Source: Hoylesella shahii DSM 15611 = JCM 12083 (GTDB lineage: Bacteria; Bacteroidota; Bacteroidia; Bacteroidales; Bacteroidaceae). Taken from it: a DNA stretch of 64,000 bases. Location of the stretch: NCBI RefSeq assembly GCF_000613445.1, contig NZ_BAIZ01000005.1, positions 1 to 64,000 of the forward strand. Direction: 5' to 3'. How positions within the stretch are numbered: position 1 is the first letter of the stretch; each line of letters begins with the position of its first letter. Shown here one piece after another: positions 1 through 8,383 of the stretch. A program made the translations under genes and the position numbers. The notes beneath the pieces are model-generated. The model saw nothing but the letters and a program-made list of their open reading frames with translations. It had not been told where the DNA came from and ran no database searches.

Positions 1-128
1 GTTTTTGTTTGTCTGTATATTGTTGGGAAAGGAAAAATACGAACAAAAAAAATAAGAAACGTATTTACGTTCCTTACACCTTTATATATAGCATAATAAT
101 ATCCTGAATAACCTGGATTGTAACCATG

Positions 129-201
129 AGCGGTAAACGAGGCTCGAACTCGCGACCCCCAGCTTGGGAAGCTAGTGCTCTACCAACTGAGCTATTACCG
201 C
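129..201 (-). tRNA. tRNA-Gly (anticodon CCC)
   Basis: Read on the minus strand, the segment folds as a cloverleaf. The acceptor stem GCGGTAA pairs with TTACCGC, the D-arm contains AGCTCAGTTGGTAGAGC, and the T-arm contains GTTCGAGCC. The anticodon stem CTAGC/GCTGG encloses the loop TTCCCAA, giving anticodon CCC (glycine, codon GGG). No CCA is encoded. It lies 5 bases downstream of tRNA-Thr on the same strand, so the two are probably co-transcribed. Confidence 0.95.
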
Positions 202-206
202 ATTTG

Positions 207-279
207 AGCCGATACCCGGACTCGAACCGGGGACCTATTCATTACGAATGAATTGCTCTACCAACTGAGCCATATCGGC
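207..279 (-). tRNA. tRNA-Thr (anticodon CGT)
   Basis: On the minus strand the acceptor stem GCCGATA pairs with TATCGGC. The D-arm (GGCTCAGTTGGTAGAGC) and T-arm (GGTTCGAGTCC) are canonical. The anticodon stem ATTCA/TGAAT encloses TTCGTAA, giving anticodon CGT (threonine, codon ACG). No CCA is encoded. It forms a tandem pair with the downstream tRNA-Gly. Confidence 0.95.
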
Positions 280-568
280 CTTTCCCTACTTATTGCATAA
301 GGGCATTATCTCAAATGCGGTGCAAAGGTAGCAGTTTTTTCGATAAATACCAAATGTTTTCTTCATTTTTATTTCCGTTTGTGAATGCGTAAACATCGTT
401 TTACGGCTTTTGTTTGGTTAACTCCCCCATTGTTCATTCCATACACCTAATGTGCAATTTGGCTTAAAGCAAGCACCATGGATTAGTTGTTTGGCGATAG
501 CGACTGGCTATATCGCCCCTAACCAATGTTTACTTTTATCCCGATTTTCGGTCGATAATATAACCTAA

Positions 569-625
569 AATAAAAAGGCAGACCCCTACAAAGATATGTT
601 GTATAATCTTTATAGCAGTCTGCCT
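569..625 (-). terminator. Intrinsic terminator of the C10 protease gene
   Basis: AGGCAGAC (576-583) pairs with GTCTGCCT (618-625). The roughly 34-base interior is itself partly self-complementary (ACAAAGAT facing ATCTTTAT). Read on the minus strand, the stem is followed by TTTTTATTTTAG, a U-rich tract, as expected for a rho-independent terminator 24 bases past the protease stop codon. The remaining gene-free stretch from 280 to 568 holds nothing else I can identify. Confidence 0.75.
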
Positions 626-648
626 AGATTGGAGCAGTTATTTAGAAA

Positions 649-3468
649 TTACTTCTTAACAAACTTCAGCGTAGTTTTTCCCTTGCTGATGAGATATACC
701 CCAGCGGGTAGATTGGTAACATCAATAACGTTGTCGCCTGCTTTTACATCGTACTTGCAGATGAGGTTGCCCGAAACGCTAAACAAGTTTAACACGCCAG
801 CTTCTTGAGCCGAAATGGTTATTTCGCTAGTTACAACATTCGCGTAAAGTGTAAGTTCGGCCTCGTTTGCTTTCACTTCACCAATACCTAATGTATTATC
901 AATAGCATTTCCATCGGCCTTGTTTCCTACCGACTGGTACAGCTGACCAAATGCAGGGGCTGTTTTAAAGTCGAACGTTGGACCCATTGTTGGATTCTTG
1001 TCCCATTCACTCATATCGGCGGGCAGGCTATAGCTTGCATATGTATAGAAGGGTACAGCATCTGTTGGATAGTACATCCAGTTATTGCCACTTGTGGTAT
1101 ACATGATGTTCATGTAGTAGCGAGCATTGCGTAAGTAGGTCGTTGGCATCACAACATCAATATAGCCATTAGTGTTAGGCTTCATCGAAACCGTGCGCTT
1201 GTCTTGCATATAGCTATTAACAGCTTTCGAACCATTTGGCATATCAGTTACATAGAAGCATACGCGACCTTCAAAGCCCTTTGTGGTTTTCACATAAACA
1301 CGAGCAGTGAATTTACCCGAACTTCTTGAAATATAAGCATTGTCTGTACCAAGATACGAACCACTTTGATAGAAGAAGATGGTTTGCAGCTTCACATCGT
1401 CTTTTGTTACCTTATTATAGTTGTTTTCTGGATTAATGGTTAGTTCCCCAATCTTCCATGCTAGCGAGCCCGAGCTAGCTTTAACAGCTATTTCTTTGTT
1501 GTCTACAAAGTAGCCAATAATGAGGCTATATTTGCCCGTGTTAAGCGTCTTCAAGTTATCGTTGGTGTAGAACGAGAATGTAACGCGCTGACTTTTTTCA
1601 ACTTTTGCATTGCCTTCGCAGATAACGGTGGCCGAACTCAAATTCGTAGACGTTATGGGTAGTGCATACAATCTAAGTTGTCCGTTGTACGATGCCTTAC
1701 CTTCGTTGGCCAATGTAGCCACAATCTTGGCACTTTCTCCCTTAGTAATGTAGCTTATCACTTTTTGTACAGCCACTAGTTCAGGTTTCGCAGTGGTAAC
1801 ATCTGGGTCGGGTTCAGGATTGGGCTTAGTCTTTCCAACGGTTACAGTTCCAGCGATGTCGTTGATGGGTTTATATCCCGAGCCATAGGCATAGTTAACC
1901 GATAAATTGTATGTTCCTGGGTCTATATTGGCCAGATTAGCATAGAAGGTGATGGCCTTTTTGGCATCAGCGCCAATAGAAGCCGTGGTTGTACCGATAA
2001 TTGTAGCCTTGCTATCCGAGTTTTTGAAGATAGCTAAAGCCAGTCTGCCATAATAGCTTTCCTCCGAATTAGAATTACCCACGGTGATGGTGATAGGCAC
2101 CGAATTGCGCTGTTCCAAAGTGGTTTGTGCACATTTAGCGGCTATATACAGGCTAGTTTCTGTTTCTTCGTCGGGATTGGGGTCGGGTTTTGGGTCGGGA
2201 TTTGGGTTTGGTTCTGGCTCTGGGTCGAAGTCGCGATCGGGTTTCAGATAGCGAAGCATCTGTTGATTTGAGCTGTATCCACCAGCACCACCGCCGATAC
2301 CCTCTTGTCCTGGTCGAAGCACGTTGAGCAGATGCCATCCGTTAGACGAATAGTTCCATCCCCAGTCTACGTGAACATAACCATTTGAGGCAAATCCGTC
2401 GAGCACAAAGCAGTGTCCGCCACCGTTAGAATATCCTGCATAAACCACAGGACCATAGTCGCGCATCTCGTCGTGAATTTCTTTAAGCCATGCATTGTCA
2501 TAATAGTTGTCGCGCTCAAGAAATCTAACCGTGTTTTTATAACCAAAGTTTCTTGTTAGCACTCTTGGAGCCTTGTATACGAAAGCCCCTGAACCACCAG
2601 CTGCAGCAGGGTTATAATCCATTTCTACAGCATAGCCGATGTCGCGCAGCAGTCTGCCGATGTTGTCGGCTTGCACGTCTGTAACCCTTCGTCCAGTTAG
2701 TCTGTCACGACCAGCTCCGTCCACTCCAGCGGGCATTTGACTCCAGTCGTAAGCTGCATTTTCAGACCCGTTACCGTCGAAATTCAACGCCATGTATTTA
2801 CCTTTCCAATAATAGCTCACAGAGCCAGTTGCCTTACGTGGCCACTTATGCCAGCGAAGCACGGTGCAGATACCCGTTGCAACGCATCCCGAAACGGTGG
2901 GATAGCTGTTGCCGTTATAACGATAGTTAGGCGAATACTGGTTGAAGGGCCAGCTTTGTCCCCAGCTAATGGGTGTGGCTAGTTTCGTGGTTCTATCGGT
3001 AGCATATTCCAACAGTGGTTGGATTTCTATTTGATAGTTGCGTGCACGAGTGGTTGCAGCCATTTTATACTCGTTGGATGGGATGTCGGGTTGGTTTTCG
3101 ATGGCCCACTTTATTTGATTACGATATTCGTCGTACATCCATTTAATAGATGGATGGTTTTGAATATCTTGTTCGGTGAGTGTTCCTTTGTCCGAGAAAG
3201 CGAGAACTGTTTTCACGCGATTATCTGCTGCAATCACCACATAGCCTTGGTCGTTCCCTCGATTAATGATGTAGAACAAGTTTTCTTCTGCCTGTCCAGC
3301 TCTAGTTATTGCCGACGCTTTATACGTCATCTTCAGTTGTGCTCTTGTTGCGCCTGCTCCGAAGAAGTTTTCAGCCAGTTTCAATGCCTGTGCTTGGTCG
3401 ATAGGTCCTGCAAAAACCATCTGGCAAAGCAGCATCAGGAACGCTATCAGTGTAAATGACTTTTTCAT
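649..3468 (-). CDS. Secreted C10 (streptopain/interpain-like) cysteine protease with T9SS sorting domain
   Basis: A 939-residue protein of peptidase family C10. Residues 1-20 are a signal peptide, and about 21-150 match the inhibitory propeptide found in this family. The catalytic domain carries the nucleophile Cys195 in SGCVATG and His352 in GGGHCFVLDGF, followed by VDWGWNYSSNGW. A Pro/Asp/Glu linker (about 414-436) leads to repeated beta-sandwich segments. The last ~70 residues form a type A T9SS C-terminal domain ending in GVYLISKGKTTLKFVKK, so the product should cross the outer membrane by type IX secretion and be released or anchored. No consensus TAnnTTTG box is visible just upstream. 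The gene therefore may depend on transcription from the cytolysin gene 173 bases upstream, across an inverted repeat. The family assignment is very secure. The substrate is unknown. Confidence 0.95.
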   Translation of the reverse strand: MKKSFTLIAFLMLLCQMVFAGPIDQAQALKLAENFFGAGATRAQLKMTYKASAITRAGQAEENLFYIINRGNDQGYVVIAADNRVKTVLAFSDKGTLTEQDIQNHPSIKWMYDEYRNQIKWAIENQPDIPSNEYKMAATTRARNYQIEIQPLLEYATDRTTKLATPISWGQSWPFNQYSPNYRYNGNSYPTVSGCVATGICTVLRWHKWPRKATGSVSYYWKGKYMALNFDGNGSENAAYDWSQMPAGVDGAGRDRLTGRRVTDVQADNIGRLLRDIGYAVEMDYNPAAAGGSGAFVYKAPRVLTRNFGYKNTVRFLERDNYYDNAWLKEIHDEMRDYGPVVYAGYSNGGGHCFVLDGFASNGYVHVDWGWNYSSNGWHLLNVLRPGQEGIGGGAGGYSSNQQMLRYLKPDRDFDPEPEPNPNPDPKPDPNPDEETETSLYIAAKCAQTTLEQRNSVPITITVGNSNSEESYYGRLALAIFKNSDSKATIIGTTTASIGADAKKAITFYANLANIDPGTYNLSVNYAYGSGYKPINDIAGTVTVGKTKPNPEPDPDVTTAKPELVAVQKVISYITKGESAKIVATLANEGKASYNGQLRLYALPITSTNLSSATVICEGNAKVEKSQRVTFSFYTNDNLKTLNTGKYSLIIGYFVDNKEIAVKASSGSLAWKIGELTINPENNYNKVTKDDVKLQTIFFYQSGSYLGTDNAYISRSSGKFTARVYVKTTKGFEGRVCFYVTDMPNGSKAVNSYMQDKRTVSMKPNTNGYIDVVMPTTYLRNARYYMNIMYTTSGNNWMYYPTDAVPFYTYASYSLPADMSEWDKNPTMGPTFDFKTAPAFGQLYQSVGNKADGNAIDNTLGIGEVKANEAELTLYANVVTSEITISAQEAGVLNLFSVSGNLICKYDVKAGDNVIDVTNLPAGVYLISKGKTTLKFVKK

Positions 3469-3487
3469 TTTTGTATATTATATTAAT

Positions 3488-3630
3488 CCCAAATCGTTCA
3501 TTAGTGCGGGGTGTGGCTCTGAAAGGTTTTAACCTTTCCACAATAACCAATCGCCTTTGTGTGTGTAGTCAATGGTACAACTATTTTGGGCTTTAGCTTG
3601 TGGCCAACCTCGTCTAATGAACGATTTGGG
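3488..3630. repeat. 17-bp perfect inverted repeat flanking a 109-bp segment
   Basis: CCCAAATCGTTCATTAG at 3488-3504 is repeated as its exact reverse complement at 3614-3630. The arms lie at the two ends of the 173-bp intergenic region between the CDC-like gene and the protease gene, both on the minus strand. Inside the segment is a second small hairpin (GAAAGGTT/AACCTTTC around 3520). No target-site duplication is visible outside the arms. Possible roles are an invertible control segment, an mRNA structure, or the remnant of a small mobile element. The sequence alone does not decide among these. Confidence 0.85.
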
Positions 3631-3641
3631 GGAGTAAGTTA

Positions 3642-5348
3642 TTACTTAAAGAACTTAATATCCATAATCTCTACATAAGCATGAATCTTAATTTGCTTGT
3701 AGCTGCACTCAAGTTTCACAATGGGTGTTTCGCCTTTGAACATTGAGTAAACGCTACCAAATGTATGGTTGTATTCCGTGCGGTCGTAGTTATATTTGTA
3801 AATACCATTGTCGGTATGAAGGTCGGTAATGAAAGTCATCTTCATATGGTCAACGAAGTCTTCCAAGCTTTCTTCACCGTTTCTATCAAATTCAATGTTT
3901 ACAATACCACCTTTACCAATCTGGTGCATGGTTTCGTTCTTCTCGCGATAGTTAAAGTAGAACGGATTTTTTTGTGGGATGTTCAGCAGTTCGTACTCTT
4001 GTCCGTTAAGTGCGATGGCAACTTTACCCCAGATGTTGGCCTTCTTGTCGAGGTTGGGGAAGGGCCCTGTGTTCTTACCCGAGAAGCCCAGCACGCGCAC
4101 TTGCATGCGAACCTTGTTGAATGTAGGAACGAAGTCGCGTTGCGTAACAGTAAACTCGTTGCTTGTTACTACGCGAGCCTGCGTGTTGTCAACAGCATAG
4201 CGAAGCGAGAAGCTGATGGGGTGCATCTGTTCCATGGGGATGTCTGCTGCGAGGAACTTTTGGAACGAGTCGATGTCGCCCTTCAAAATTTCTTGTTGGA
4301 TGGTTTTACCGCCGCCTAATACGGTGATATGTACATCACTCTTTGCAAGCATCTTTCTGTAATTTACCGCTTGGTCAACCGAAACGTTAACGTCAACGCC
4401 CTTAATTTGGTTCAATGCAAATTCAATAGCCTCGTTAATGTTCTTTTCGTTCTCGTCGGTTTCGATAGACAAGTATATAATTCTACCATAGTTGATGTTA
4501 GAAATGTATACGGGTTGGTATTCGTCTAGCGCATCTTTATCGATTGATTCGAAGATAGTACCCTTCTTTGGTGCATCGGTCGAAACAGAGAAATGCTTTT
4601 GGATAAGGCGAGCTAAGATATGATTTTTCTTCTTGTTGAAGTTAAAACCTAGGTTCACCGAACCATTACCCACAGGAGTAGTTACTGCAACGCCCAGTTT
4701 AGTAACGAGTTCCTCTTGAGAGTTGATTTTCTCTACGCTCTCAATGGTTGTTACAGGCGATTCTTTCCAATCCATGTTGGCCCACTTATTCCATACGGCT
4801 TGGTATTCGCTCTTGCGGATGTTAGGGATGGTGGCCGATGTTTCGTTTGCTTGGGCGGGATTAGCAGGCGACAAACTGATAGAGAATGTCACATCACCCG
4901 TTTGGTGTGAAGTAATCATGGCGTAGGTTCCGTTTGAGATGGTACCGCCTTTAAGCACGCAACCAGGATAAATAATGTCGACGGTTGGGTCGAAAAGGAA
5001 GTTTTCATCAAACGTTTGCGTCATTTTGTAACGCCGTGTGGTTTTCACCCAGTTGCCTGGTATGCCATTCAGTACGCCCTCATTTTCCAGTACAGGAGCG
5101 TTTTCGTCTACTGGCACAGGTGTTCCATCATTTGGACTAACGGGTGCAGTTGCGCGTGTCATGTTTGGTGCTAATGGCAACGTGCGCAGGAAGTTTTGAA
5201 TGTCTGCCTGTTTGTCCAATAATTTACTCTCGTTTTGTTGTTCTCCTTTTTGCTCAATTAATTGTTCATCTTGCGAACAAGAGCCCAATGTCATGGCGAA
5301 TAACGCCACTGAAATTGGCAGAGCGGCCTTCAATAAATTTACTTTCAT
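3642..5348 (-). CDS. CDC-like pore-forming lipoprotein (thiol-activated cytolysin superfamily)
   Basis: A 568-residue predicted lipoprotein. The signal ends in the lipobox LGSC with Cys24, followed by SQDE, which could be an acidic surface-export signal. Several blocks match pneumolysin-type cytolysins in order: YPGCVLKGG (~127-135, cf. YPGALL), a KWANMDW segment (~188), a transmembrane-hairpin-like region ending HFSVSTDAP (~252-260, cf. YYTVSVDA), YISNINYGR (281-289, cf. YISSVAYGR), VLGGG (~343-347, cf. ILGGD) and HPISFSLRY (~376-384, cf. LPISYTTSF). The classical tryptophan-rich undecapeptide (ECTGLAWEWWR) and the usual cholesterol-binding domain 4 are absent. The last ~160 residues are unrelated to it as far as I can see. 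It sits directly upstream of the C10 protease, which suggests a functional link. It probably inserts in target membranes, but the receptor is unknown. Confidence 0.9.
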   Translation of the reverse strand: MKVNLLKAALPISVALFAMTLGSCSQDEQLIEQKGEQQNESKLLDKQADIQNFLRTLPLAPNMTRATAPVSPNDGTPVPVDENAPVLENEGVLNGIPGNWVKTTRRYKMTQTFDENFLFDPTVDIIYPGCVLKGGTISNGTYAMITSHQTGDVTFSISLSPANPAQANETSATIPNIRKSEYQAVWNKWANMDWKESPVTTIESVEKINSQEELVTKLGVAVTTPVGNGSVNLGFNFNKKKNHILARLIQKHFSVSTDAPKKGTIFESIDKDALDEYQPVYISNINYGRIIYLSIETDENEKNINEAIEFALNQIKGVDVNVSVDQAVNYRKMLAKSDVHITVLGGGKTIQQEILKGDIDSFQKFLAADIPMEQMHPISFSLRYAVDNTQARVVTSNEFTVTQRDFVPTFNKVRMQVRVLGFSGKNTGPFPNLDKKANIWGKVAIALNGQEYELLNIPQKNPFYFNYREKNETMHQIGKGGIVNIEFDRNGEESLEDFVDHMKMTFITDLHTDNGIYKYNYDRTEYNHTFGSVYSMFKGETPIVKLECSYKQIKIHAYVEIMDIKFFK

Positions 5349-5577
5349 ACTTACAAAAATTTAGGTTGTTTCTATTAAGTGATAGACTGCAGAAGCTGTA
5401 GTCTGAATGGTTATTATATTGCATTACAGCACTATACGATGAGTAGGGAAGTATTATTTGTTCACTTCATGTATTGCTTGCCTTATAAATGGTCTAATTC
5501 TCAAGGTTGGCATTTACTCAATCAACGGTCTACTTTTTAGCTTTCTATGCGTGCTGTGTTATTTCGAATCTCGAAGG

Positions 5578-5607
5578 CAAAGTTAGTCTTTTCTTTTTAC
5601 ATTGCAA
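5578..5607 (-). promoter_or_regulatory. Promoter of the CDC-like gene
   Basis: On the minus strand the -7 box is TAACTTTG (5585-5578), a perfect TAnnTTTG match. A TTG (5607-5605) lies 19 bases upstream of it. Transcription would begin near 5571, leaving an untranslated leader of about 220 bases before the ATG at 5348. That is unusually long compared with the other promoters in this window. Confidence 0.65.
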
Positions 5608-7101
5608 TAGCTTATAGTTCAAAAAAATGATAAAATGATATTGTATTAAACTTAATTTGCGCTTATTGTAACATTTAGGTTCGAAATATGGACTTTTTAT
5701 AGTTTCGTGACAATTATTTTTGTGTTATTTAAGCTTGATAATGAATATATTAGCCGTTGTTTGGTGGTGTTTTGTTTCCCTGGTTTCAAATTGTTACTAA
5801 AGATTGTTTTATATTACTATCTTATAAATGTAATAAATCAAACAGTTTTATGCTTTTTATGACGAGTAATTGCTGTTTTTGTTTTCTATTATTTGCGTAA
5901 AATTAGGGCGTTGCTTTCTACTGCTTAAATGTTATCACGCTCCTTTTTTACGCTTTGTCGTATCCTCTGGGCTTATAATTTTTATATGTCGGAGTTGTGT
6001 TTCTAGGGATGGGGTGAGGCAGATGAAGGGGACGGGGGGGCTTTTTTTTTGTGTGGAGCCTTCTGGTTTGAATGCTACACTCATGTTTCTGTTGGTTATT
6101 CGTACCAGGATAGGTGCCAATTATTGTTTGTTGTTTTGTAAAATAAATATACTAAGTTTTAGCATCGTGGCTGCCTTCCCTACAAAAAATCTGGACGTTG
6201 GGTGAATATAAGCGCGTATTTTAAAAGTTTGTAATATGTTGATTTATTGAGGTTTATCAGTAAAGTTGCAAAAATATGCTTTTCTTTGGCGTTAATGAAG
6301 AGATTACGGCATGATTATGCGTTTTGCAAAACGTCTACAATTCGTTTTTGTGCCTAAAGGATAATCCTTTTATAATCAGTTGTTTATATGTTTTAAGGGC
6401 GCTTATGGAATGTTGTTTGCTGCAAAATTAATGTGTTTTGCTACAAATAACCTTGCGTTTTGATGCTAAACGCAATGCGATCTGCTGCTAAATGCAAGGT
6501 ATTTTGCTGCTAAATGCAAGGTGTTTTGGTGCTAAATGCAAGGCAAATTACAAGTTCCGACTGCATATTTTTTTTGTTGTTGGTGCAAATTTGGCTTGAT
6601 TTTTCTTCAAAGAGAAATGCAAAAACATAGTAAATAGCAAAAAATGGATCGAAAAACAAGTAAAAAGCCTTCGCGCTTTTTTTTGTTTTGGTGCGTTTTA
6701 TATCGTTTTTAGGGTGCGTTTTCGTCTAGAATTGGGGTGCGTAGGGTGTGGTTTTGTAAAATATAATCACTGGATTTGCGTCTTCTCTAGTTAGCCATCT
6801 GCTGAAATTTAAAGGCAGTATGCTTTTAGAAGAGGGTATTTGGATAAAGGAAGCGACAAGAAGTAAACATCCAACTTAACTTGGATGTTATACCGCTTAT
6901 CGCATGTTTTATATTGTTCTCAATGTTTCACAACAGTCTTTCGTTTGCTTGTTGTTATCTTCGCTGTATTATTCTTTTGGCGTTGTGGGTTGTGCTTTCA
7001 AACATAATACAGGCAATGCGCTCAACCATACACAACATTTAAATGGTTCTAACAGCTGATTGGGGTTAAATGCAGTAGAACTCTAGCACAACACAAACAC
7101 A
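5608..7101. other. Long AT-rich gene-free region containing repeat array A
   Basis: No convincing gene is present in about 1.5 kb. It contains homopolymer runs (for example G7 followed by T9 near 6035-6050), the 22-bp repeat array at 6413-6544, and downstream sequence to about 6765 that weakly resembles the flanks of the other repeat copies (CTAGAATTGG, then TTGTAAAATA). A short hairpin is at about 6866-6890 (AACATCCAA/TTGGATGTT). The small open frames here have poor residue composition and no recognisable ribosome-binding site. Confidence 0.6.
6413..6544 (+). repeat. 22-bp tandem repeat array A (about six units)
   Basis: Units start at 6413, 6435, 6457, 6479, 6501 and 6523, exactly 22 bases apart. 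The core of each is TGCTAAATGCAAGG or a close variant, preceded by GTTTTG or a variant of it. The first unit is degenerate. It belongs to the same family as the arrays at 15623, 16617, 29539 and 56749. It lies in the gap between the CDC-like gene and galE. Confidence 0.85.
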
Positions 7102-7199
7102 AAGGCGTGCTTTGTAAACGCATCGTTAGTAGCAACAGAGGCGTGGGCATAACCCAAACCACGAAATGTTGCCTAAGACACATTTACAAAACACGCCTT
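7102..7199. repeat. Imperfect 17-bp inverted repeat downstream of galE
   Basis: AAGGCGTGCTTTGTAAA (7102-7118) pairs with TTTACAAAACACGCCTT (7183-7199) with one mismatch. A nested stem lies inside (GCAACA/TGTTGC and CGTGG/CCACG). It lies 39 bases past the galE stop codon on the galE strand, so it may form a structured 3' end or terminator. A small palindromic element is also possible. There is no clear U-tract. Confidence 0.55.
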
Positions 7200-7237
7200 G
7201 CGCATTATTATAGTTCAGTGGAAAGCGGGCGAGCAAC

Positions 7238-8275
7238 TTACATTACGCCCTTCTCGCGCAGTTTCAATTGCCATTTCCAGGCCGTGCTTAGCGCCTCTTC
7301 CAGTTCAGATTCGGCTTTCCATCCAAGCACATTATTAGCCTTGTCGGGGTTGGCCCACACTTTTTCGATGTCGCCTTCACGACGAGCGGCATAGCTCCAA
7401 TTCACCTTCACGCCAGTGGCTTTTTCAAATTTGTCAACCACTTCGTAGGTACTAACGCCACGCCCAGTGCCTACGTTGAAGTATTCAATTGGTTCGGTGT
7501 CCATGTCTAGCACCCTTTGCATGGCCTTAACGTGCGCTTTGGCCAAGTCAACCACGTAGATATAGTCGCGAATACAGGTACCATCGGGCGTGTCGTAGTC
7601 GTTACCGAAAATCTTCAGTTCGTTTCTAATGCCCATCGCTGTTTGTGTAACAAAGGGGATAAGATTATTGGGCACGCCGTTAGGAAGTTCGCCGATGAGA
7701 GCCGAGGGGTGTGCGCCGATGGGATTGAAGTAGCGAAGAATAACGCTCTTGATGTTAACGCCACTGTGAATATAGTCGCGAATAATCTCCTCGTTAATTT
7801 GTTTGGTGTTGCCGTAGGGGCTGCAAGCCTCTTGAATAGGAGCATCTTCGGTTACGGGTAGGTTTTCTTTTGAAGGTTGACCGTAAACGGTGCAACTCGA
7901 AGAGAAGATAAAACCCTTAACGCCATATACAGGCATCAGTTCGAGAAGGTTGAGAAGCGACACCGTATTGTTGCGATAGTATAGCAAAGGTTTTTCTACA
8001 CTTTCGCCCACAGCTTTAGAAGCAGCGAAGTGAATAATGCCATTGATGTTTTTATATTTGGCAAATACAGCCTCTAGCGCCTGTTTGTCGCAGCAGTCCA
8101 CTTGCTCAAAAGCAGGTCTGATGCCAGTAATTTGCTCGATGCCGTCAACCACTTCTGCATTAGAGTTCGACAAGTTGTCTACAATAACCACATCGTATCC
8201 AGCTTGTTGCAGTTCAACGGTGGTGTGCGAACCAATAAATCCGGTTCCGCCAGTTACCAATATTGTTTGTTTCAT
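7238..8275 (-). CDS. galE: UDP-glucose 4-epimerase
   Basis: A 345-residue short-chain dehydrogenase-type epimerase that interconverts UDP-glucose and UDP-galactose in the cytoplasm, feeding the Leloir pathway and surface glycan synthesis. The NAD-binding motif GGTGFIGSH is near the N-terminus. The catalytic Ser/Thr region (FSSSCTVYG) and the YxxxK motif (SPYGNTKQ) follow. The C-terminal half has the substrate-binding features typical of GalE. Length is normal for the family. It is 108 bases downstream of the yggS gene on the same strand and may be read from the same promoter. No promoter box is obvious in that gap. Confidence 0.96.
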   Translation of the reverse strand: MKQTILVTGGTGFIGSHTTVELQQAGYDVVIVDNLSNSNAEVVDGIEQITGIRPAFEQVDCCDKQALEAVFAKYKNINGIIHFAASKAVGESVEKPLLYYRNNTVSLLNLLELMPVYGVKGFIFSSSCTVYGQPSKENLPVTEDAPIQEACSPYGNTKQINEEIIRDYIHSGVNIKSVILRYFNPIGAHPSALIGELPNGVPNNLIPFVTQTAMGIRNELKIFGNDYDTPDGTCIRDYIYVVDLAKAHVKAMQRVLDMDTEPIEYFNVGTGRGVSTYEVVDKFEKATGVKVNWSYAARREGDIEKVWANPDKANNVLGWKAESELEEALSTAWKWQLKLREKGVM

Positions 8276-8383
8276 ATTTGTATGAGGTGTATTTGTTTTT
8301 TATTTTTATATTGTTGTTGTTTGTTGTCGTTAGCTGTTGTGCTCGTTAGCGCCATGTGGTGGCAGCGATTAGGTGTTAAGGGT

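Noticed and set aside
3505..3613. Strong invertible promoter inside the inverted repeat
   Set aside because: No exact TAnnTTTG box is present on either strand of the segment, only a near-match with non-ideal spacing, so a promoter was not annotated as a feature.
5870..6205. 111-residue open frame upstream of array A
   Set aside because: Odd composition rich in Cys/Phe/Leu, passes through homopolymer runs, no ribosome-binding site and no recognisable domain.
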